A stretch of 64,000 bases of DNA, from the NCBI RefSeq assembly GCF_900114165.1, contig NZ_FOSB01000012.1, positions 57,788-121,787 of the forward strand, written 5' to 3'. Position 1 is the first letter of the stretch, and each line of letters opens with the position of its first letter. This document shows positions 51,778 to 62,843 of this stretch, in pieces. The position numbers and the translations under genes are program-made. Below the pieces are notes generated by a model that saw nothing but the letters and a program-made list of their open reading frames with translations, was not told the origin of the DNA and searched no databases. Origin of the DNA: Halobacillus dabanensis (lineage in GTDB: Bacteria > Bacillota > Bacilli > Bacillales > Halobacillaceae).

Positions 51778-51811
51778 TTTCCTCGACATTTCCCGGGAAA
51801 TGTCGAGGAAA
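51778..51811. repeat. Perfect 34-base palindrome without a loop
   Basis: Seventeen-base arms TTTCCTCGACATTTCCC and its exact complement meet at CCCGGG. It lies in a 460-base gap (51623-52085) with no open frame. It has a T3/A3 border but no T-run. Confidence 0.85.
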
Positions 51812-52085
51812 GTCAATTACAAATAACCGCTAGAAAAGTACAAAATGTTGTTGATGTTATGGTATTTTTTTAAGGCGACCTCCTTTTCGAATGACTAAAT
51901 AAACGGCAGCATAGCTTAAATATACATATATTTGTTAAGACCCGGAGGCGCAAAAACTTCCCCTTTATTCTGTCCGTAGCGGTATAATCATCATAAGGAG
52001 ATACAAGAACTTGCACTCCATCTCCCTCCCCGTTTCACCCTTTCTTTTTAAGGGAAGATAAGGTATTAGATAAAGGAGGATTTCT

Positions 52086-52943
52086 ATGGAAGGAATAGCC
52101 ACCAACCAGAGCACTTATTGTGAGTCTGAATTCACGGACCTTGAAAAAGTGATTGTCGTTAAACCTTCTTATATGAAAATCACGGAAGTCATCAATGAAA
52201 CACAAAAGCATTACAAAAATACGAACATTGATATATCATTAGCTTTACAACAGCATAAAGCATTTGTCCAAACACTTAAAAACCATCAAGTGGAGGTCAT
52301 CGAATTACCAGCAGACCCCTCTTTACATGAACAGGTCTTTACAAGGGACATCGGTTTCGTGATCGGCAGCCAGCTCTTTGTCAGTTCCATGAGCGAAGCC
52401 GTCCGACAAGATGAAACGTCCGCCTTACGCCAATGGATTAAGGAAAATAATGTACCTTTCCAGGATGGTCTTCCCGCTTCTATAGAAGGCGGAGATGTCC
52501 TTTTAGATGGATCTAAACTTTGGATTGGAGAAACCAACAGAACTTCTAAACAGGCCATACTAGAAATTCAACAAAAACTACCGTCTTATTCTGTCCAGTC
52601 GCTTCTCCTTGATGAAGGGATTCTCCACCTTGATTGTGTTTTCAATATCATCGATGAAGAAACAGCTCTACTCTATCCACCAGCTTTTACAACGAAAGGG
52701 CTGGAATCTATAGCCGCTCACTACGACACTATTGAGGTGAATGACAAGGAACAATTCCAGATGGGACCGAATGTACTTCCCCTTGGAGATGGAAAAATAA
52801 TCAGTCTTCCTCAGAATGAGAGATTGAACAAGGCTATGGAAACGAAGGGATTCACAGTAATCCGTGTCGAATTCTCAGAAATTATTAAATCAGGAGGTTC
52901 TTTCCGGTGCTGCACCCTTCCTTTAAAAAGATCAGGTCAGTAA
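52086..52943 (+). CDS. DDAH/amidinotransferase family hydrolase
   Basis: A 285-residue pentein-fold enzyme of the dimethylarginine dimethylaminohydrolase group (B. subtilis YkgA relative). D88 in 'FTRDIGFV', the 'SIEGGDVLL' loop (132-140), catalytic H181 in 'ILHLDCVFNII' and the nucleophile C275 in 'SGGSFRCCTLPL' complete the active site. It should hydrolyse an N-substituted arginine or similar guanidine to citrulline. AAAGGAGG precedes the ATG. Single gene. Methylarginines inhibit NOS, but the nos gene is 43 kb away, so a link is speculative. Confidence 0.88.
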   Translation: MEGIATNQSTYCESEFTDLEKVIVVKPSYMKITEVINETQKHYKNTNIDISLALQQHKAFVQTLKNHQVEVIELPADPSLHEQVFTRDIGFVIGSQLFVSSMSEAVRQDETSALRQWIKENNVPFQDGLPASIEGGDVLLDGSKLWIGETNRTSKQAILEIQQKLPSYSVQSLLLDEGILHLDCVFNIIDEETALLYPPAFTTKGLESIAAHYDTIEVNDKEQFQMGPNVLPLGDGKIISLPQNERLNKAMETKGFTVIRVEFSEIIKSGGSFRCCTLPLKRSGQ

Positions 52944-53101
52944 AGAACGCTATGATGATAGAGAGGGTTGGCTTACGACTTCAGGCGAGGCATTCATTGC
53001 TGCTCTTCCCATTTCAAGAGCTCTAAAGATTAATACACTTGTAATCACCATTATCCCGATTCATGAATTTTTATAATTTTTTATGGTATAACAAAAAAAC
53101 A

Positions 53102-53129
53102 TTGATTCCGAACAATATCGTGATATACT
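53102..53129 (+). promoter_or_regulatory. Promoter of the xpt-pbuX leader
   Basis: TTGATT and TATACT with a 16-base spacer, about 22 bases before the riboswitch. Confidence 0.6.
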
Positions 53130-53150
53130 GTTCATATCATTCGAATATTC

Positions 53151-55242
<2,092 letters not shown>

Positions 55243-55288
55243 TTACTGACCAGGTCATACAGAAAATGGTAATTATGATTCACACAAA

Positions 55289-55327
55289 AGAAAGAAGGTC
55301 CGCTCGATGAGTGGACCTTCTTTCTTT
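55289..55327. terminator. Bidirectional terminator between pbuX and ytvA
   Basis: GAAAGAAGGTCC / GGACCTTCTTTC stem with A/T runs on both sides. Confidence 0.92.
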
Positions 55328-56139
55328 TAGTTATTTATTTCGTGTCTTAGCGTTTCTAAAGCTTGCTTCACCGTAGCATATGTCTGTAATGACAATTCAC
55401 CAAAGTCTGCATAAGGTGCACTCTGGATGGCAAATGTAGGTTTAATCCCTGTAATGACAAGTTTCGTCCCCATCAGATCCAGGAGCTGATTCATTTGATA
55501 AATGCCCATATGCACGGCCTCATCATAGGAATATACTGCAGACATATCTAAAATTAAATAGTCTTCTTTCGATTCTTTCACATGATGACTGACCGTTTCT
55601 AGCATCTGGTGTAACCGGTCATCATCAAACGTTCCAACAAGTGGAAGAACAGAAATGCTATCTTGGATCGGCACAATCGGAGTCGATAACCGTTTCACCT
55701 CGGACAAATAATGGCCAAGTAATTCCTCCTGCTCCCGGCGATAGGTGACATCTTTTTGGACACCGACAAAATACACTTGATCCATCTGTTCGATATGGAC
55801 AGGGAAGATATGTAACTCATTCCAAAACATCGACCCATCTTTGCGATAATTCTTCAATTCGACGTGGACGGTTTCCCGTTTTTCAAGACCATTGCGAATT
55901 CGCTCTACATCAACAGAATTTGTTTCTTCTCCTTGAAGAAAGCGACAATTCCGGCTCAAAATTTCCTCAGCTTCATACCCCGTCATTTCCTGAAACCCTT
56001 TATTGCAATATACCATTGGATTATCTTCTTGTTCCGGGTCTGTAATTACGACGCCCGTTCCCACGCGATCGATCGCTGCTTTTATAAATTCGTTTTGCTG
56101 GATTTCTTCTAACCTAGCAAACATTTGCTCCTCTTTCAC
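55327..56139 (-). CDS. ytvA: LOV-STAS blue-light photoreceptor (YtvA-like)
   Basis: A 270-residue two-domain protein. The LOV domain (about 16-135) has the photoactive C65 in 'SRNCRFLQG', the flavin-contacting 'NYRKDGSMFWNELHIFPV', and Q128 in 'FVGVQKDVT' that flips on illumination. A coiled linker leads to a STAS domain (about 150-265) with 'DYLILDMSAVYSYDE'. In B. subtilis YtvA turns on SigB through the stressosome in blue light. The domain order and length (261 in B. subtilis) agree. The start is GTG 56139, with GGAGG about 12 bases upstream; ATG 56124 is possible. Confidence 0.93.
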   Translation of the reverse strand: MKEEQMFARLEEIQQNEFIKAAIDRVGTGVVITDPEQEDNPMVYCNKGFQEMTGYEAEEILSRNCRFLQGEETNSVDVERIRNGLEKRETVHVELKNYRKDGSMFWNELHIFPVHIEQMDQVYFVGVQKDVTYRREQEELLGHYLSEVKRLSTPIVPIQDSISVLPLVGTFDDDRLHQMLETVSHHVKESKEDYLILDMSAVYSYDEAVHMGIYQMNQLLDLMGTKLVITGIKPTFAIQSAPYADFGELSLQTYATVKQALETLRHEINN

Positions 56140-56217
56140 GGTTCACCAGCACCTCCGAATTCGGTATGAATACTATAATAATAAAATGAACGCCTTTCCT
56201 CATGCAAGACCTCTTAT

Positions 56218-56787
56218 TTACCAGGGGGTAATGGTAAGGTCCGGCCACCTTGCTTTCCATTTCTCTGCCTTTTTCCTATAAACATCCTCTGTAATTAGAC
56301 GTTTATTAGGCCGAACGACCATAGCGAACAAATCTTCCAAACCAAAAGGTGCATAAATACTGAATTCCCCTGCCCTCCCCCTTTTCACTCCTACTGCAGA
56401 TGCAGTTGTGGGCCATGTGTCGATCGCTGCTTCTGCAGAAGTATACGGACTTATTGACTTTCCGAACTTTTCTTCATACCAGAAATGAACCAGGGCTTCA
56501 TTCGTTACATCTATCGAGAAAGGTAAGTCACCTAACCTTTTGTTCAACCTCTCCTCTAACTTTTGCTCCTCATCCAGTGTCCCTTTTTCATCAAAATAGA
56601 TGATGTCTGCATCGCCGATTCCATAGGACGGGGGATAGCCATGCAAATAGTTCCACACAGATTGGGTGATGACTCCTGCACCAAGATAGTAATTTTCAAG
56701 AAAAGGATCGACGGCCTCAAAAATAGGATGGATGTATGGTGTCCAATTTAAGGAAATAGACAGTAGCTGCTTTTCTAACTCACTCAT
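56218..56787 (-). CDS. Nucleotidyltransferase family protein (DUF925)
   Basis: A 189-residue protein of the NTP_transf_6 (DUF925) group. 'YYLGAGVITQSVWNYLHGYPP' and 'GIGDADIIYFDE' carry the nucleotidyltransferase-like acidic pair, 'IDVTNEALVHFWYEEKFG' and 'APFGLEDLFAMVVRPNKR' are conserved. No substrate is known. AGAGGGG precedes the ATG, which overlaps the stop of the LysR gene (ATGA), so translation is coupled to that regulator. Confidence 0.86.
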   Translation of the reverse strand: MSELEKQLLSISLNWTPYIHPIFEAVDPFLENYYLGAGVITQSVWNYLHGYPPSYGIGDADIIYFDEKGTLDEEQKLEERLNKRLGDLPFSIDVTNEALVHFWYEEKFGKSISPYTSAEAAIDTWPTTASAVGVKRGRAGEFSIYAPFGLEDLFAMVVRPNKRLITEDVYRKKAEKWKARWPDLTITPW

Positions 56788-57635
56788 TTTGACCCCTCTT
56801 CCGTTAAGTGTTTGATAAAAGCATCCACTTGAGGCAAGTGACTGATTCCTGATTTCATACAAGCCCATGTCTCTCTTGTAATTGCCCCCCCATCCCTATG
56901 TAAAAGTTGATATTCATAATCGTCTTTCCCTTCCTGGATAATGCTCTCAGGCAGGACAGTCATTCCTAGCCCACGCTTCATCATTTGTTTTGCCGTTTCA
57001 AAATGATCCACTTTAATCAAACGTTTGACCAAGAGCGAAGGATGGCTCTCCATCCACTGTTCAATCAACCTCTGGAAGTCTGGATCGCTTTTGAACTCTA
57101 TGAACGGCCGTTCTACATCCTTAGAAAATGGAAGTAAGTCTAACAAATAAAGACGATCACTGAAAAGATGAAGAGACTGATAGTCTTTAAGCGGCTCGCC
57201 ACGAACGATAGCGATATGATAGTCATCAGCGGATTGACGGATTTCTTCACTTACTCCTGTTACTAAGTCGATCGTTACATTAGGATACTCCTTCGTGAAC
57301 GACTGAAGCAATTCAGGCAAAAAATATTGACTATAAAGGGAGGACGCACCGATGGATAATGTTCCTGATACCCTACCTTCCGTTTGAGCAAGTCGCTGAC
57401 GGAGTTCTTCTTCCGTTTGCAAAACGTTTCCAGCATGATTCAGCACAATCTCGCCAAACGGTGTTGGTACGAGCTTTTTGGAGGTTCGCAAAAAAATCGA
57501 TCCTCCCATATAATTTTCAATATATTTTAATCGTTGTGTGAGTGCTGGTTGAGAAATGAGAACTTTTTTTGCTGTCGCCCGTATCGTTCCACATTCTTGC
57601 AACTGCAACAACAATTCATAATCCTCTATCTTCAT
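56784..57635 (-). CDS. LysR family transcriptional regulator
   Basis: A 283-residue LysR regulator. The N-terminal helix-turn-helix has 'YELLLQLQECGTIRATAKKVLISQPALTQRLKYIE' in parts (6-40), then a periplasmic-binding-like effector domain from about 88 ('SGTLSIGASSLYSQYFLPELL'). The start is at 57635, with GGGGGAG five bases upstream. It is divergent from the MFS gene at 57743 (107-base gap), which it probably regulates; the effector is unknown. It is coupled to the nucleotidyltransferase gene. Confidence 0.88.
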   Translation of the reverse strand: MKIEDYELLLQLQECGTIRATAKKVLISQPALTQRLKYIENYMGGSIFLRTSKKLVPTPFGEIVLNHAGNVLQTEEELRQRLAQTEGRVSGTLSIGASSLYSQYFLPELLQSFTKEYPNVTIDLVTGVSEEIRQSADDYHIAIVRGEPLKDYQSLHLFSDRLYLLDLLPFSKDVERPFIEFKSDPDFQRLIEQWMESHPSLLVKRLIKVDHFETAKQMMKRGLGMTVLPESIIQEGKDDYEYQLLHRDGGAITRETWACMKSGISHLPQVDAFIKHLTEEGSK

Positions 57636-57742
57636 CTTGTCTCCCCCATAACTTTTCCTTATCACTTTTAATTGTAATACAGTATTATCCAAATATCTAG
57701 AAAGCGAGTACGATAGAATTAGCTGGAGAGGAGGGGATCCCT

Positions 57743-58951
57743 ATGAATGGGGATAATACTAAACGGTTGATGTGTGGGTATTTTTTATATGAATCGGGAC
57801 GCGCTATGTACTTTGTTTTGATTACATGGTTCTTATATCAATGGACGGAAGACGCTTTGTACACAGGTCTCTTCGTTAGCTTCGGCTTTATTCCAGGGCT
57901 TTTTTTGAACATTATTTTCGGGGTACTCGTGGACCGTAGTAACCGTAAAGCGTTGGCGGAAATCGCTGGAGTCTCAAGCATTTTCTGTTTACTTTTGTTA
58001 ACAGGTACTTTCTTGATCGGATTAGTACATCCGTGGGTTATGATCGGGGCACATATGATTCTACAATCCGCGGGATCACTGTTCCGCCCATCTTTACAAG
58101 CCCTTGTAGCAGAAGTTTTCCCCAAAGAGGACTTACCTCGTATTTTTTCATGGTCAGGTTCGTCGACGGTAGCTGGCAGTTTGTCCGGAGCAGCAGCGGG
58201 AGGGGTGCTGGCTGGGTTAGTGGAAATCGAGATGTCCCTAATTGTTGTCATTCTTTCTTATGTCGGTGCAGCGATTACTGTACATAAAATCCAATACACG
58301 CCACTACCGAGAAAAGGAGGACAGGGGTCTGTTTCTTTTATAAAAGAAATAAAAGAAGGATTTGTTTACATCCATCATCATTCCATGCTTTACGGCTTGT
58401 TTGTCATGTTGATGCTGGGGCAACTTACTTTCCACACTACACTGGGTTTCATGAGCGTGTATACAAGTGCTCATTTGCAACAATCTTCTGTAGTTTACGG
58501 TCTGCTTGACAGTACATTTTCAGTAGGTGGGATCATTGCCGGACTTCTTGGTACATGGTGGTGGGCAAAGTGCCAGAATCGCATTGCCGTCTGGTCGCTA
58601 TCCTTGATGGCAGGAGGTCTCGCTATAGTTGGTTTCACAAAATTACTCCCTCTTGCATTTCTCGGTTTTTTACTAATAGGCATTGGAACATCGTTTGTCA
58701 GAGCCCTTTTGCAATCGGTCCAGCAAATGGCGACAGACCCTCATTTTCATGGTCGAATGTCCAGCTTACGTATGCTATGTAATCAGACCTCTGTTGTAGT
58801 AACAGGGCCTATTTTCGGATTGTTAGCCACAAATGAAGGAGCCGCTTCCGTATTCCTATGGTTGCTTATCCCTGTCCTGGGCGGTTTGGTTTGGGCAACC
58901 ATCCAATCAAAGCAGACAGCATTCCAGCATATCACGAAGTCCGCTTCCTAG
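57743..58951 (+). CDS. MFS transporter
   Basis: A 402-residue permease with twelve predicted helices. The 'GVLVDRSNRKALAEIAG' loop between helices 2 and 3 is the MFS motif A, and the MFS_3/enterobactin-exporter-like pattern continues with 'FRPSLQALVAEVFPKEDLPR'. Probably an exporter of a small molecule; no substrate can be told. GAGGAGG precedes the ATG. Divergent from a LysR regulator, its likely controller. Confidence 0.85.
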   Translation: MNGDNTKRLMCGYFLYESGRAMYFVLITWFLYQWTEDALYTGLFVSFGFIPGLFLNIIFGVLVDRSNRKALAEIAGVSSIFCLLLLTGTFLIGLVHPWVMIGAHMILQSAGSLFRPSLQALVAEVFPKEDLPRIFSWSGSSTVAGSLSGAAAGGVLAGLVEIEMSLIVVILSYVGAAITVHKIQYTPLPRKGGQGSVSFIKEIKEGFVYIHHHSMLYGLFVMLMLGQLTFHTTLGFMSVYTSAHLQQSSVVYGLLDSTFSVGGIIAGLLGTWWWAKCQNRIAVWSLSLMAGGLAIVGFTKLLPLAFLGFLLIGIGTSFVRALLQSVQQMATDPHFHGRMSSLRMLCNQTSVVVTGPIFGLLATNEGAASVFLWLLIPVLGGLVWATIQSKQTAFQHITKSAS

Positions 58952-58963
58952 AGTGCAGCAAAA

Positions 58964-58995
58964 AGGTATGCTTCTTATATGTAGGAGCATACCTT
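58964..58995 (+). terminator. Hairpin after the MFS gene
   Basis: GGTATGCTTC / AGCATACC imperfect stem; the T-run is poor, so termination is uncertain. Confidence 0.5.
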
Positions 58996-59023
58996 AAATG
59001 GTGTCTATTCTACTCTTTTCTGC

Positions 59024-59116
59024 TTATCTTGTCTCTTCCTTCGGTGTACGGTAAACCTTCTCGACCTCTACCCCCAGCGTCTTCAAATAATCGACAATCT
59101 GGTCTAGTCTCTTCAT
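59024..59116 (-). CDS. Tiny ORF, 30 residues, coupled to the next
   Basis: GAGGTG lies five bases before an ATG that opens a 30-residue frame, 'MKRLDQIVDYLKTLGVEVEK' followed by a basic end. It looks helical and protein-like. Its start overlaps the stop of the 28-residue frame upstream (ATGA). No family known. Confidence 0.45.
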   Translation of the reverse strand: MKRLDQIVDYLKTLGVEVEKVYRTPKEETR

Positions 59117-59199
59117 TTTTTCACCTCAGTATTTGAAATAAGATTTGGCACAGAAACACATCCAACCTCTTTACGAACAGGATGACGAAAACGTTTCAT
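59113..59199 (-). CDS. Tiny ORF, 28 residues
   Basis: ATG at 59199 opens 'MKRFRHPVRKEVGCVSVPNL' and eight further residues to a TGA that overlaps the next tiny ORF. No clear ribosome site precedes it, so it may only be a leader. The 250 bases between it and the LysR gene contain nothing I can name. Confidence 0.3.
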   Translation of the reverse strand: MKRFRHPVRKEVGCVSVPNLISNTEVKK

Positions 59200-59450
59200 T
59201 TTTCTATAATGCCCAATACCCTGAAAAACAGTTACTTATGCACGTTTTGGAACATTAGCACTATTTATCGATATCTCCCAACACACTTTGTCTGCTGCTT
59301 CACTTAATATCAAAAATACTAAGCAACAATCCCCAGTCGTCTGTTGGAACTTAAGAGCGTCTAAATAATATTTTGTTTCTGGTAATGTTATATACCCCAA
59401 ACCAAGCTTCTCTCACCTTTCCATCATAACAGAGGCTAGCCTTTATGGGT

Positions 59451-60350
59451 CTAATAATTTTGTGACAAGTCATACAACTCCAATACTTGCTCTACAAATG
59501 CTTTTACATGTGTTGTAATTTCTTCCTCATTAATTGGAGTAACAATAGAAAAATAACGGGCCGTCGATTGTATATACGGCAATCTCATAACCAAGTCATC
59601 GGCACCTGTATGCTCGACGACCGTTTTTGAGAGGAACGACAAACCAATACCCTCGTTCACCGCCTGGACAACCCCATGATTGCTGCCAATCGTTATTAAC
59701 TTCCGTGGTCGGATATTGGAGGATTCTAACATCGAATCCAACATGGCCCTCGTCCCGGACCCTCCCTCTCTTGTAATCCAGGTATGGTCCTGCAAATCTT
59801 CGAAAGAGATCTTCTTGCATCCGTTCAATGGATGATGTTTTGGAACAATGACAACCATCTCATCTTCCATAAAAGGGAACGAGCGTAAACCTTGATCCGC
59901 GACTTTACCTTCGACAAGGCCTACGTCAAGCTGGTGCAACTGAACTTCCTTATTAATCCTTTCTGAATTCGCAATCCGTACTTGTAAATCAACTGTAGGA
60001 TATTTATAATCAAAAGCTTTAAGGATCATCGGAATGATATATTCACCTACCGTATAACTGGCACCGATATGGATATTACCTCCAATCTGTCCATGGTACT
60101 CCAGGACTTCTGCTTTTGCCTTTTCCAATACCCCTAGCATTTGTCTCGCCCGCTTATAAACAAGCTCACCTGTCGCCGTCACTTCGAAGCGTTTCGGTGA
60201 TCGATCAATTAGTGACGTCTGAAAAAAGCGCTCAAGGTTTTTAATATGAGCACTGACAGTTGGCTGGGATAGATTCAATAACTCCGATGCTTTTGTGAAA
60301 CTTTTTTCATCGATAGCGGTAACGTAAGTTTTTAAAGCTTCTAAATCCAT
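59451..60350 (-). CDS. LysR family regulator (YeiE/CysL-like)
   Basis: A 299-residue LysR protein. The helix-turn-helix reads 'SFTKASELLNLSQPTVSAHIKNLE' in parts (17-40), and the effector domain starts near 90 with 'IHIGASYTVGEYIIPMIL', the YeiE/CysL-type beginning. It is divergent from the YeiH gene at 60459, the arrangement seen in many bacteria, where YeiE-type proteins sense sulfite. GGAGAAC precedes the ATG at 60350. It probably controls yeiH through the 108-base gap. Confidence 0.88.
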   Translation of the reverse strand: MDLEALKTYVTAIDEKSFTKASELLNLSQPTVSAHIKNLERFFQTSLIDRSPKRFEVTATGELVYKRARQMLGVLEKAKAEVLEYHGQIGGNIHIGASYTVGEYIIPMILKAFDYKYPTVDLQVRIANSERINKEVQLHQLDVGLVEGKVADQGLRSFPFMEDEMVVIVPKHHPLNGCKKISFEDLQDHTWITREGGSGTRAMLDSMLESSNIRPRKLITIGSNHGVVQAVNEGIGLSFLSKTVVEHTGADDLVMRLPYIQSTARYFSIVTPINEEEITTHVKAFVEQVLELYDLSQNY

Positions 60351-60458
60351 AAGTGTTCTCCAATCATCAGTTTTTTCTATTATTAACATTATAAAGTTTC
60401 ATTTTACTAATGACTAGCAGTGGCGTATGATAAACGGAGTGTAAAAGGAGGTTCATCT

Positions 60459-61451
60459 ATGACTTTAACTTTTTCCAAACCTCTTCTCACAGGTATCGGA
60501 TTCACTGCTTTAATGGCTGCCGCCGGTTTCCTTATTACGATGATTCCAATCTTCGACCAGATAGGGCCACTGGCAGTCGCCATCTTATTAGCCGTATGCT
60601 ACCGGCATTTTTTCGGATATCCGGAAAAAATAAAAACTGGTATCCGTTTTTCAGCAAAGAAATTGTTACGCCTTGCCATTATATTGTTCGGTTTGAAGTT
60701 AAATATCAATGTCATCTTTGATCAAGGCTTACCATTATTATTAAAAGGCTCTCTTGTAATCCTTGTCGCCATCGGCTGTATGGCACTATTAGCAAAAATA
60801 TTTAATGCTGATCGGTCGATGATGACTTTATTAGGTATAGGTACAGGGATTTGCGGGGCGTCCGCCATTGCAGCCGTCACCCCGATATTAAAAGCAAAGG
60901 AAGAGGATACTGCCATTAGTGCAGGCGTCATATCTCTTGTTGGTACACTCTTCGCAATTGGCTACACAATTGTTCGCCCATTTTTATCCGCCGACATGGA
61001 AACGTACGGGCTGTGGGCGGGTTTGAGTTTACATGAAGTTGCAAATGTTGCTTTGGCTGGGGAACCGGCCGGGGACGACGGTCTTGGCATGGCACTCCTC
61101 GCCAAGCTGAGTCGTGTCTTCCTACTCGTCCCTTTCAGCCTGCTTCTCATTTGGTACATGAAAAAGAAGGGATCTAACGAAAGAGATACCTCTATTCCAT
61201 TTCCATGGTTTTTAGTCGGATTCGTTTTCATGAGTCTTTTTGGAAGTTTTGTGCATGGCACTTTTTTTACGATCCCAGATGGTTTCATGAACGGCGTTTC
61301 TTTCCTCACTTCATTTATATTGACAATGGCGATGGTTGGTCTTGGGTTGAGCGTCAGTTTGCATGATATAAAGCAACGAGCTTTGAAGCCAATGTTCTTA
61401 TTAGTCATTACATCCATCTTTTTATCCTTACTCACCTATTGGATTGTTTGA
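60459..61451 (+). CDS. yeiH: YeiH family putative sulfate/sulfite exporter
   Basis: A 330-residue membrane protein of the YeiH/UPF0324 family with ten or so helices. 'LRLAIILFGLKLN', 'LGIGTGICGASAIAAVTPILKAKEEDTA' (in parts), 'LWAGLSLHEVANVALAG' and the final 'GLGLSVSLHDIKQRALKP' are conserved. Members are thought to export sulfite or related anions. AAAGGAGG precedes the ATG at 60459. Divergent from its likely LysR regulator. Confidence 0.9.
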   Translation: MTLTFSKPLLTGIGFTALMAAAGFLITMIPIFDQIGPLAVAILLAVCYRHFFGYPEKIKTGIRFSAKKLLRLAIILFGLKLNINVIFDQGLPLLLKGSLVILVAIGCMALLAKIFNADRSMMTLLGIGTGICGASAIAAVTPILKAKEEDTAISAGVISLVGTLFAIGYTIVRPFLSADMETYGLWAGLSLHEVANVALAGEPAGDDGLGMALLAKLSRVFLLVPFSLLLIWYMKKKGSNERDTSIPFPWFLVGFVFMSLFGSFVHGTFFTIPDGFMNGVSFLTSFILTMAMVGLGLSVSLHDIKQRALKPMFLLVITSIFLSLLTYWIV

Positions 61452-61585
61452 TTTCTACCATTCTAGTAATCTAAAAAAGTGTATATCGCCCAGGCGAGCT
61501 TATGCTGATTATCGTCTATCACATAAAGTACAGGCAATTTCAGTTAAGCATCCCTAATTATTCAAATTGATAATTTTGCCAGCCA

Positions 61586-61620
61586 AAAAAGGAAGTGAAG
61601 AAATTCCACTTCCTTTTTTA
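61586..61620. terminator. Bidirectional terminator
   Basis: AAAAAGGAAGTG / CACTTCCTTTTTT stem between yeiH and the convergent AI-2E gene; it overlaps the latter's stop. Confidence 0.88.
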
Positions 61621-62778
61621 TCTTTCATTTATCATTTTGTATTGATCTTCTTCTTCAACAAAACGGTTGTAACGCCTCTGAAACCAGTAAAACATGTGGG
61701 ATACGACAACCTTCAGAATCGCATATCCCGGGATTGCCAGAATAATGCCAACCACTCCAAATAAGTGACCAGCCGTCAACAAGACAAAGATAATCGTCAC
61801 TGGATGGATATGGAGACTTTTTCCCATAATTTGTGGAGAAATGAACTTTCCTTCTAACAATTGTACAACCGTCCAGACAATCACCAACTTGAGGACCATA
61901 AATGGAGACGTTACAATCGAAATAATCAATGCAGGTGTAATTGCAATCACTGGCCCTAAATAGGGAACAACACTCGTAACACTAGCGATAGCAGCAAGCA
62001 GCAAAGCATATTCTAATCCGATGATTAAAAAGCCAATATACATCATTACTCCAATACAAAAACTAACGATGATCTGACCTTGAATATATGCACTAAGTTG
62101 ATGGTCAATCCCCTTGAACACGCTCGCTACTTCAGTACGCATCTTTGGCGGGAAGATACGAATAATAGAACCCGGTAAACGATGGCCATCTTTTAATAGA
62201 TAGAATAAGATGAAAGGCAGCGTAACAATAGCCACTACTACATTGGTCACCGTGGAAATGATATTCGTAATTCCTTCCACTGTCTGTGACGCGTAAGTAG
62301 AAATATAATCAGGAATTTGATTCAACATGCCATCAACATCCTGGAATAGATTCGTATAGTACACAGAAAAAATGGAATTTCTCAACCAATCATCTGCTGT
62401 ATTAATGAGGTCTCGAACATAACTCGGTAACTCTTCAGCCAGACTGATCAACTGTTTTTCTAAGAATGGGATGATCAGCACTACTAATAAGGTAATAATC
62501 CCGACCAAAGCGAGCAACGTGATCAAAATCCCCCAAATTCTCTTGATTTTCCATGATTCTAGCTGATTAATAATCGGACGTAACAAGTAATAGACCACCA
62601 CAGACAATATTAATGGTAAAGCCACGGTTTCGACGAAAATCCACAGTGGGTCAAAAATGAAACCGACACTCGAATATACAAGAATATTCAATCCGATCAT
62701 TAATAATATTCCCAGCAGATATAAGAGCTTCCGACCTCCGAAGAAGCGGATGGCGGGTGTAGAATCCCAGCGGTTCAT
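61618..62778 (-). CDS. AI-2E family transporter
   Basis: A 386-residue protein with seven or eight membrane helices in the pattern of the AI-2E/PerM family: two pairs at the N-terminus, a soluble loop (about 95-205), then a C-terminal helical group. 'YLLRPIINQLESWKIKR', 'YIQGQIIVSFCIGVMMYIGF' and 'YLGPVIAITPALIIS' are conserved; 'LEGKFISPQIMGKSLHIHPVTIIFVLL' closes the domain (in parts). Bacillaceae members work as Na+/H+ antiporters in some halophiles, which is attractive here but unproven. GGAG lies eight bases before the second ATG, chosen as start. Confidence 0.87.
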   Translation of the reverse strand: MNRWDSTPAIRFFGGRKLLYLLGILLMIGLNILVYSSVGFIFDPLWIFVETVALPLILSVVVYYLLRPIINQLESWKIKRIWGILITLLALVGIITLLVVLIIPFLEKQLISLAEELPSYVRDLINTADDWLRNSIFSVYYTNLFQDVDGMLNQIPDYISTYASQTVEGITNIISTVTNVVVAIVTLPFILFYLLKDGHRLPGSIIRIFPPKMRTEVASVFKGIDHQLSAYIQGQIIVSFCIGVMMYIGFLIIGLEYALLLAAIASVTSVVPYLGPVIAITPALIISIVTSPFMVLKLVIVWTVVQLLEGKFISPQIMGKSLHIHPVTIIFVLLTAGHLFGVVGIILAIPGYAILKVVVSHMFYWFQRRYNRFVEEEDQYKMINER

Positions 62779-62843
62779 ATACATGTCTCCTCAACAGCCT
62801 AGTTTCTTTTCTATATTCTATCACACTCGTAACAATTTAAACT

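Noticed and set aside
52086..52943. Considered a functional link between the DDAH-type enzyme and nitric oxide synthase through methylarginine.
   Set aside because: The genes are 43 kb apart with no shared signals; bacterial DDAH homologues often have other guanidine substrates.
52927..53076. Plus-strand open stretch after the DDAH gene, with protein-like content such as 'REGWLTTSGEAFIAALP'.
   Set aside because: It begins right after an in-frame stop, has no start codon or ribosome site and no recognisable family; at most a gene relic.
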